Assembly: GCA_035560935.1 (NCBI GenBank)
Contig: DATMYQ010000044.1
Span: 1 to 5,930 of the forward strand
Source: DATMYQ01 sp035560935
GTDB lineage: Bacteria > Bacillota > Negativicutes > Sporomusales > Sporomusaceae
Direction of reading: 5' to 3'
DNA: 5,930 bases
Part shown: positions 1 through 4,062 of the stretch, one piece after another
Numbering within the stretch: position 1 is the first letter of the stretch
How the letters are laid out: every line of letters starts with the position of its first letter
Made by a program: the position numbers and the translations under genes
Notes under the pieces: model-generated
Seen by the model: only the letters and a program-made list of their open reading frames with translations
Databases searched by the model: none
What the model was told of the DNA's origin: nothing

Positions 1-390
1 GAGATTGACCAGCTTATATAATGCTTGCGGGAAAGAAATCGAGAATAAAAAATGGAACATCTACAAGGGAATCAGCATTCAGAATAAGAGCTTTACCGAA
101 GAATACCTGAGAGAATACCTCCGGTGGGCGACCGCGCATTCCCCAAACCCGCCGGCGGTGGCCATCGTGGATACACTACCCTGAATTGAAAGCAAAATTA
201 AAGTTTATTGGCGATTTTGCCAGTGTGGAAGCGTACACGCTTTGATGAAAAGGGAGCGGATTCATTACAACAACGAGATACAGTAATGTGCTTTGGTGAA
301 GTTTGTAGGGGCAAGGGGCAGCAACCGGATAGTGAGGACAAAGAATCTGTCTCTGTGTCTTTTAATAAGTTGTCAAACAAGGAACGTCCC
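1..390 (+). mobile_element. CDPS-carrying repeat unit, copy 1 (left end outside window)
   Basis: Direct-repeat partner of the unit at 3290-3750. Positions 1 to about 132 align without gaps to 3393-3524 at roughly 90% identity by eye. Positions 286-388 are identical, base for base, to 3648-3750 (103 nt). Between these blocks the copies differ because each has lost a different internal part. The right end, TGTCAAACAAGGAACGTCCC (371-390), is the reverse complement of the left end of copy 2 (3290-3309) with one mismatch, so this looks like a terminal inverted repeat. The left end and start codon lie before the window. No transposase is encoded, so the unit is non-autonomous or degenerate. The ends resemble REP-like termini that I associate with Y1/RAYT transposases in Firmicutes; that link comes from memory and is not shown here. 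Confidence 0.7.
2..184 (+). pseudogene. Cyclodipeptide synthase, N-terminal fragment (copy 1)
   Basis: An open frame of 60 residues is visible, entering from outside the window and ending at TGA 182-184. By comparison with copy 2 only the Met is missing at the front. The core GISIQNKSFTEEYLREYL, followed by RWA and then VAIVD, matches the first beta-strand, nucleophile loop and helix of tRNA-dependent cyclodipeptide synthases. YvmC has GISPFNSRFSEDYI...LIAWA, and AlbC has GISAGNSYF...LLQWA. The Ser codon at 74-76 corresponds to AlbC Ser37, which takes the aminoacyl group from the first aminoacyl-tRNA; Asn 83-85 corresponds to AlbC Asn40. These enzymes are about 220-250 residues long and join two aminoacyl-tRNA substrates into a diketopiperazine. 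This copy stops after about 60 residues, so it should be inactive. The family assignment rests on motif recall, not a search. Confidence 0.62.
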
Positions 391-405
391 TTAGCGTCAT
401 TCTAG
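208..405 (+). pseudogene. Possible C-terminal remnant of the same CDPS (copy 1)
   Basis: This open frame contains TRFDEKGADSLQQRD, and copy 2 has ITRFDER at the equivalent place just after its YILGELPEL motif. It therefore probably represents the tail of the ancestral cyclodipeptide synthase after loss of the middle. The upstream part (ILPVWKR) loosely matches the ELPEL region, but the Tyr and Glu of the YxxxE motif are gone. The ATG at 208 has no convincing ribosome site and is probably accidental. The last residues (KLSNKERPLASF) simply read through the terminal repeat into the tandem motifs. Copy 2 has lost 19 nt within the stretch equivalent to 260-285, which changes its frame. I regard this as gene debris, not an expressed 65-residue protein. 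Confidence 0.35.
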
Positions 406-440
406 GAACGCCCCTTGGTGTCATTACTTGGTGTCATTAT
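380..440 (+). repeat. Short tandem REP-like motifs at the edge of copy 1
   Basis: Two direct 22-nt motifs, AGGAACGTCCCTTAGCGTC at 380-398 (continuing ATT) and AGGAACGCCCCTTGGTGTC at 404-422 (continuing ATT), are spaced 24 nt apart and differ at three positions. A third partial copy, CTTGGTGTCATT, follows at 427-438. Each carries the GGAACG(T/C)CCC core found in the terminal repeat of the CDPS unit. The array stops where livK similarity begins (about 441), so it marks a recombination or insertion junction. Confidence 0.7.
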
Positions 441-772
441 TGGTCAATGCCTATTTTACCAATTTTTATTCGGTCCAGGACTCCAATCCGGCCTCCCAGA
501 CATTTGTGGAGGCTTACCAGAAGGAATACGGCCAGCCGCCTGACTTGCTGGCGGCCATGGGCTACGACGCCGCTTTTCTGTTGGCGGACGCCATCAAGCG
601 CGCCAACAGCGCTGAACCCGCAAAAATCAGAGAAGCGCTGGCCTCCACTCAAACTTTCAATAGCGTCAGCGGCCCCATGAAACTGAGTCCTTCCCACGAC
701 GCCATCTGCAAAGTCGTCATTATCGAAATGAAGGACGGAAAACAGCTGTACCGGGAAACGGTGCAACCATAA
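428..772 (+). pseudogene. LivK-type branched-chain amino-acid binding protein, C-terminal remnant
   Basis: From about 443 the frame encodes the last third of a periplasmic-binding-protein-like I (Peripla_BP_6) solute receptor for branched-chain amino acids or amides. The recognisable run is YFTNFYSVQDSNP, FVEAYQKEYGQPPD, AAMGYDAAFLLADAI, IREALAST, VSGPMKL and a final KDGKQLYRETVQP. Full-length family members are about 370-400 residues with an N-terminal export or lipoprotein signal; only about 110 residues survive. The signal peptide and the first lobe are absent. The nominal TTG at 428 and the residues MVSLL lie in the repeat array, with no ribosome site. The 3' end is intact and is followed by a strong terminator, so truncation came from the 5' side, most simply by arrival of or recombination at the repeat unit. 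No liv transporter genes are in the window. It cannot fold as a binding protein. Confidence 0.85.
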
Positions 773-792
773 GGCAAGGTTTGCTAACTGTC

Positions 793-832
793 AACGGCTG
801 CCGGGCGCAATGCCCCGGCAGCCGTTATTTTT
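793..832 (+). terminator. Rho-independent terminator after the livK remnant
   Basis: A perfect 13-bp GC-rich stem (793-805 pairing with 814-826, AACGGCTGCCGGG) closes an 8-nt loop and is followed on the plus strand by TATTTTTC. It sits 20 nt after the livK stop, so it is the original terminator of that gene. On the minus strand the hairpin lies about 28 nt beyond the chemoreceptor stop but lacks a following T-run there, so it would serve that gene less well. Confidence 0.88.
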
Positions 833-854
833 CATTAACGTTTGACGAAGAAAC

Positions 855-2933
855 TCACAGCCGGAACTGCAGCACCAGTTTATCGAGGTTTTGGGCAATC
901 GTGTCCAGGGATAGCGCCGACTGTTTGATCTCCTGCATCGTCTGACTGACACTGGCTGTCGTCTCGGAGATGTTTTGCGTTTGTCCGGCATTTTCCGCGA
1001 TGACCGCCGTTGTCGATTCCAGCGCCGTATTCACTTCCGCAAGCTGCCCGGACACTTGGCTGAGCTGCCGGCCAATCTCGGAAGTCGTTGCGAGAAAAGT
1101 CGCGGCGTCGGCTTTGTATTGCTCTCCGATGCCAACAAAATGATCATAATCCGGACGCACCTGATCATCGATAAAATGCAGAAGTTCCCGGCTGTTCTGG
1201 ATAAAACACTGCATGGTCAACTGAACTTTCTGCGTCAGTCCCTGAATTCCCTCCACGGTTTGCGCCGACTGCACCGCCAGCTTGCGAACTTCTTCGGCAA
1301 CCACCGCAAACCCCCGTCCGCTCTCACCAGCTCGGGCCGATTCGATGGCGGCATTAAGCGCCAGCAAGTTGGTTTGTCCGGCAATGGCAGCAATCGCATC
1401 CGCCATCTTGACAATCTCCTCCACAATCCTGGCGTCTTCAATGGCCTGCAACATTCGTTGGCCGATGTCCTCGTACAACGCAATCGCCGATTGTCTCGAC
1501 TGTTGAACCGTCTGTTGCATGACCAGCGCTTTTTCCTCAATCTCACCGGCGACCCGGCTGCAGCGCTCCGAGTTTTCCGCAATGCTGACCACATTGGTGG
1601 ATACACTGTCGGCAAAGGCGGCAAATTCTTCGCTGGAGGCCGACAACGTATGCACGCCAAAAGCCAGCTGTTTCGTCGCTTCCGCAACAGTTTCCGCCGA
1701 TGAGGCCGTTTCATCGGAACCGGCGGTCAATTGCCGCGAAGCGCTCAAAAGCTGCTGGGAGCACAGCTTCATTTCCTGCACGATCGTATGCATATGATGC
1801 CGCATTTGGTTAATGCCGCCGGCGATCTGGGCCATTTCGTCCTTCGATCCCACTTCCACCGGCGTACTCAAATCACCCTCTTGAATCCGCTGAACGCTTT
1901 GGCGGATTTCCGCCACCGCACCCGTGATGGAGAGCACCATCGCAATGCAAATATAAGCCAGCAGCGGCAACGCCACCGCCAGTGCCAATACGACCACTAC
2001 CGCCTTATTCTGGTACTCGGTCACCCGCTGGTGGCACAGCTTCCACAACACATCAATCAGCCCGGCAAAAATTTTGTCATTTAACGCCAAAGCCCGGTCA
2101 ATTTCCTCTGTTTTCACGGTTACTTGCCCGTTTTCCACTGACAAATCCTGGTCCATTTTTTTCAGCCAGGCGGCGTACGAGTCCTTAAACTCCGCCGCAT
2201 CCGGTTTGAGGGCCGACAAAATCCGGACTGGCTTGGTTTCATTAAAAGTAATTCCCGTCTGCATGTCGCCCGCAATGGTCTCCGCCAGCCCGGAAATTTG
2301 CGTTTCCAGCATGATCAGGTTTTTCTTCTCTTCGTACGAAAGAGTCTGCGTTTTCTGTTTCTCCAGCAACGCACGCATTTGAAGCAATGCATCCGACAAA
2401 TTCAAGCTCCGGAACATGACGACATCCATCGCATAATACGAATCCAGGTCAGGATCCAGTGTAAGATTCGAATTGTCGGAGATATCGGTGTGCAACGTCG
2501 TCAACGCACCAAACAATTCCATGTACACGTTCTTTCCGGAGTGCAGATCCTGCCAAAGAGTTTTCACTTTCGCTAAATCCTTCGACACTTCTTTTTTTTG
2601 TTCCACCGCATCCAAAATCTTATGGTAGCGGATGTCTAGGTTTTCTAATTCTTGGATTTCTTGATCCACGAGACGAGCCGTCTCTTCCCTTTTCTTCACT
2701 TCGAAATGGTAAGCCTGGATGTTTCGTGCAATCTGCTGCGACAGCTTTGCATACTCTGCGCCGTACACTTCTTTTTGGGAAAACTCACTACTCTGCCGGT
2801 TGCCTGAAAAGAACTGGTACAATGCCAGCCCCAGCAAACTCAGCAAAATGAAGCTTACCATAAAAAATTTGGTCATAAGGCGGAACCGATTCATGAGCAG
2901 AATTCCCGGACGCAATAAAAATTTTAGAGACAT
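855..2933 (-). CDS. Methyl-accepting chemotaxis protein (transmembrane chemoreceptor)
   Basis: A 692-residue inner-membrane chemoreceptor. Order: a short basic N-terminus; TM1 at about 23-42; a long, mostly helical extracytoplasmic sensor at about 43-310 containing LTLDPDLDSYYAMD (157-170), a motif I recognise from helical-bundle chemoreceptor sensors; TM2 at about 311-335; HAMP at about 335-385 (RIQEGDLSTPVEVGSKDEM); then the coiled-coil signalling domain. The hairpin tip, IAGQTNLLALNAAIESARAG and GRGFAVVAEEVRKLA (517-552), is the CheA/CheW-binding site and is fully conserved. The ligand cannot be deduced. An upstream in-frame ATG at 3110 is rejected because it lies upstream of the promoter -10. 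ATG 2933 has GGGGGG (2948-2943) nine bases away. ATG 2939 (MHMSLK) is a close alternative, with AAGGGG eleven bases away. The gene is monocistronic and converges on the livK remnant. Confidence 0.95.
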   Translation of the reverse strand: MSLKFLLRPGILLMNRFRLMTKFFMVSFILLSLLGLALYQFFSGNRQSSEFSQKEVYGAEYAKLSQQIARNIQAYHFEVKKREETARLVDQEIQELENLDIRYHKILDAVEQKKEVSKDLAKVKTLWQDLHSGKNVYMELFGALTTLHTDISDNSNLTLDPDLDSYYAMDVVMFRSLNLSDALLQMRALLEKQKTQTLSYEEKKNLIMLETQISGLAETIAGDMQTGITFNETKPVRILSALKPDAAEFKDSYAAWLKKMDQDLSVENGQVTVKTEEIDRALALNDKIFAGLIDVLWKLCHQRVTEYQNKAVVVVLALAVALPLLAYICIAMVLSITGAVAEIRQSVQRIQEGDLSTPVEVGSKDEMAQIAGGINQMRHHMHTIVQEMKLCSQQLLSASRQLTAGSDETASSAETVAEATKQLAFGVHTLSASSEEFAAFADSVSTNVVSIAENSERCSRVAGEIEEKALVMQQTVQQSRQSAIALYEDIGQRMLQAIEDARIVEEIVKMADAIAAIAGQTNLLALNAAIESARAGESGRGFAVVAEEVRKLAVQSAQTVEGIQGLTQKVQLTMQCFIQNSRELLHFIDDQVRPDYDHFVGIGEQYKADAATFLATTSEIGRQLSQVSGQLAEVNTALESTTAVIAENAGQTQNISETTASVSQTMQEIKQSALSLDTIAQNLDKLVLQFRL

Positions 2934-2942
2934 ATGCATATA

Positions 2943-2956
2943 CCCCCCAACCCCTT
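2943..2956 (-). promoter_or_regulatory. G-rich ribosome-binding region of the chemoreceptor gene
   Basis: On the minus strand the leader reads AAGGGGTTGGGGGG, then TATATGCATATG. The GGGGGG block lies 3 nt before ATG 2939 and 9 nt before ATG 2933, favouring 2933. The AAGGGG block lies 11 nt before 2939. The two starts differ by only two residues. Confidence 0.6.
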
Positions 2957-2967
2957 TTAAAACAAAT

Positions 2968-3010
2968 AGCCGGAGATATCCGCACAAATCTTGTGCGGAT
3001 ATCTCCGGCT
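2968..3010 (-). repeat. Perfect 20-bp inverted repeat in the chemoreceptor leader (terminator-like)
   Basis: The arms 2968-2987 and 2991-3010 are exact reverse complements (core GCCGGAGATATCCGCAC) around a 3-nt loop. Read on the minus strand, the hairpin is followed by ATTTGTTTT, so it has the form of an intrinsic terminator lying between the promoter and the ribosome site of the chemoreceptor gene. The plus-strand 3' flank is not T-rich. An upstream copy of the 5' arm core, GGAGATAT (plus-strand complement at about 3044-3051), could pair with the 3' arm instead and act as a weak alternative structure. Possible roles are transcription attenuation, a leftover terminator of a lost upstream gene, or a two-fold protein-binding site. 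The geometry is certain; the role is not. Confidence 0.75.
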
Positions 3011-3101
3011 TCATTGCAGAAAGAAAATCTTCATTACAATCTATATATCTCCAGTTGTATAACACAGCGCATACTTTATGCCACATACAGCATACCAATT
3101 T

Positions 3102-3129
3102 ATTATACATAATCTACACCAAAAATCAA
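3102..3129 (-). promoter_or_regulatory. Sigma-A-type promoter of the chemoreceptor gene
   Basis: On the minus strand, TTGATT (3129-3124) and TATAAT (3107-3102) are separated by 16 nt. Transcription would start near 3095, giving a leader of about 160 nt that includes the 20-bp inverted repeat. The spacing and exact -10 make this convincing. No SigD/FliA-type motility promoter was seen here. Confidence 0.72.
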
Positions 3130-3165
3130 AGTGCATTTTTCACAATAAATCCATCCTCTTATCCA

Positions 3166-3261
3166 TCATTTCAGACATTGTTCTTGTAGCGTTTTTTCAA
3201 GACGCCTTCTGCCGGTGATTTTCAGCGGACCGTCTGCAGTCACGGGATCCGCGGCTCCAGG
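3166..3261 (-). pseudogene. Possible unrecognised gene remnant upstream of the chemoreceptor
   Basis: A 31-residue open stretch between stops (ADPVTADGPLKITGRRR, then LEKTLQEQCLK) has protein-like composition. It ends just upstream of the chemoreceptor promoter, in the same orientation. There is no start codon or ribosome site, and a stop precedes it about 30 nt from the left end of repeat copy 2. It could be the C-terminus of a gene lost when the repeat unit arrived, or chance. I do not recognise the family. The rest of 3130-3289 shows nothing else I can name. Confidence 0.25.
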
Positions 3262-3376
3262 TTAAGAACACATGCCGCCAGGACAGATAGGGACGTTCCT
3301 TTTTTGACATAAATTTAATATACTATTACCAAAGATGATGCTGAATGGGAAGGATATCCGGGTGCATCAAGCAGGC

Positions 3377-3383
3377 AAGGAGG
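3377..3383 (+). promoter_or_regulatory. Consensus ribosome-binding site of the CDPS gene (copy 2)
   Basis: AAGGAGG lies 7 nt before ATG 3391. This near-perfect Shine-Dalgarno fixes the start of the ancestral gene in both copies and shows that it was once a translated gene, not a chance frame. Confidence 0.85.
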
Positions 3384-3390
3384 AACCAGA

Positions 3391-3636
3391 ATGAGATTAA
3401 CCACCTTTTATAATACCTGCGGGAAAGAAATCGAGAATAAAAAATGGAACATCTAGATGGGAATCAACATTCAGAATAAGAGCTTTACCGAGGAATACCT
3501 AAGAGAATACCTCTGGTTGGCGGCCAAAAACCTGGGTTCGATCGTTCAACGCCTGCGTGTGGCGGATTTGGAACATTTGAGCCGCTATATCTTGGGCGAA
3601 CTGCCGGAACTGATTACGCGCTTTGATGAAAGGTGA
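3391..3636 (+). pseudogene. Cyclodipeptide synthase, internally deleted and nonsense-mutated (copy 2)
   Basis: The frame from ATG 3391 begins MRLTTFYNTCGKEIENKKWNI and meets TAG at 3454-3456, then continues in frame to TGA 3634-3636. The nucleophile loop reads GINIQNKSF: AAC at 3466-3468 replaces the catalytic Ser of copy 1 (AGC), equivalent to AlbC Ser37. Further on, HLSRYILGELPEL has Tyr 66 and Glu 70 spaced as AlbC Tyr178 and Glu182 (YVLAEAP; YvmC YVIAELP). These residues bind and activate the aminoacyl moiety in known CDPSs. In active enzymes the Ser and Tyr are about 140 residues apart; here they are 40 apart, so roughly 100 residues are missing, without a net frame change. Copy 2 therefore lacks the middle domain and the catalytic Ser and cannot be active. 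Copies 1 and 2 together sample both ends of the ancestral enzyme. Confidence 0.62.
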
Positions 3637-3750
3637 GCGGAACGGTGATGTGCTTTGGTGAAGTTTGTAGGGGCAAGGGGCAGCAACCGGATAGTGAGGA
3701 CAAAGAATCTGTCTCTGTGTCTTTTAATAAGTTGTCAAACAAGGAACGTC

Positions 3751-3923
3751 AGACTGTGCAAAAACGCTGCCCTATAGAATGTCAATCGCAATTCAAGCCA
3801 TACTCCTCAAATGTCTGATGATATAATGTAAGAAGGTCAAAAAACACTTTGAGGTGAAGTATGCCACGATATGTCACCGGCAATACGGACAGAAATCAAA
3901 TCAATCTCATCCCAATGTCACTG
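3751..3923 (+). mobile_element. Truncated 5' end of an IS1182-type insertion sequence
   Basis: Immediately after copy 2 the sequence changes from the GTCCC seen in copy 1 to AGACTGTGCAAAAACGCTGC, which I take as the outer end of a different element. It contains a TATAAT at 3822-3827 without a good -35, a GAGGTG ribosome site (3851-3856) and the first 21 codons of a transposase. The element breaks off at about 3923, where coding similarity is lost and the terminator region of the next gene begins. No matching right end was found. Family placement depends on the short protein start. Confidence 0.5.
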
Positions 3924-3995
3924 GTAATTTTGTCCGCAACTTTAGAAAAAATGACCCAGCACTTTACAGTTGCTGGATCATTTTTTCTGTTTTAG
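3861..3995 (+). pseudogene. Transposase N-terminal fragment (IS1182-like)
   Basis: ATG 3861 follows GAGGTG by 4 nt. The protein starts MPRYVTGNTDRNQINLIP and then MSL. This fits the N-terminus of IS1182-type DDE transposases, which open with a short basic segment, a DRNQ or NREQ motif and a P-x-SL motif before the ISEDNPVR region. That next segment is missing. After residue 21 the frame reads unrelated sequence through the oppA terminator to TAG 3993-3995. Full transposases of this group are about 450-550 residues, so under 5% remains. It has no catalytic residues. Confidence 0.55.
3944..3988 (-). terminator. Bidirectional terminator, better matched to the minus-strand oppA-like gene
   Basis: Arms 3944-3961 and 3971-3988 (AGAAAAAATGACCCAGCA and TGCTGGATCATTTTTTCT) form an 18-bp stem around a 9-nt loop, with A and T runs on the outer sides. 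The single mismatch is A-C in plus-strand RNA but a G-U wobble in minus-strand RNA. The hairpin is therefore fully paired, with a U-tract, in the direction that ends the substrate-binding protein transcript. It lies about 75 nt beyond that gene's stop. Confidence 0.85.
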
Positions 3996-4062
3996 TTTCA
4001 TGGCCTAATGAATGGAGCCATTGTCGAGACTCCGCCGTTCTGGAGGGATTCAGGGCATCCGT

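Larger units (their letters stand above)
3290..3750 (+). mobile_element. CDPS-carrying repeat unit, copy 2, with terminal inverted repeats
   Basis: The left end, GGGACGTTCCTTTTTTGACA (3290-3309), and the right end, TGTCAAACAAGGAACGTC (3733-3750), are inverted copies with one mismatch in 18. Copy 1 shows that the right end normally finishes ...GTCCC, so the last bases here were replaced by the adjacent IS-like fragment. The interior (about 440 bp) holds a leader, a consensus ribosome site and a decayed cyclodipeptide synthase gene. No target-site duplication is evident and no transposase is encoded. The unit is therefore either a non-autonomous element mobilised in trans or a gene caught between two REP-like sequences. 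The TTGACA inside the left terminal repeat lacks a well-spaced -10, so I do not call a promoter. Confidence 0.7.

Noticed and set aside
380..440. CRISPR array
   Set aside because: The motifs are adjacent with almost no spacer, differ from each other and match an element terminus; no cas genes are present.
975..1703. 242-residue plus-strand frame antisense to the chemoreceptor
   Set aside because: It is an antisense shadow of the conserved signalling domain, rich in Arg/His/Asn, with no ribosome site and no recognisable domain.
2940..3095. A cyclic-di-GMP or other known riboswitch in the chemoreceptor leader
   Set aside because: I could not see the conserved cores of a known class; only the long palindrome stands out.
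855..3110. 751-residue version of the chemoreceptor starting at ATG 3110
   Set aside because: The start lies upstream of the -10 box (3107-3102), has no ribosome site, and would translate both arms of the 20-bp palindrome. The start at 2933/2939 gives a normal TM1.
3304..3326. TTGACA in the left terminal repeat as a promoter for the CDPS gene
   Set aside because: The nearest TATACT is only 9 nt away, and the correctly spaced hexamer (TACCAA) is poor.
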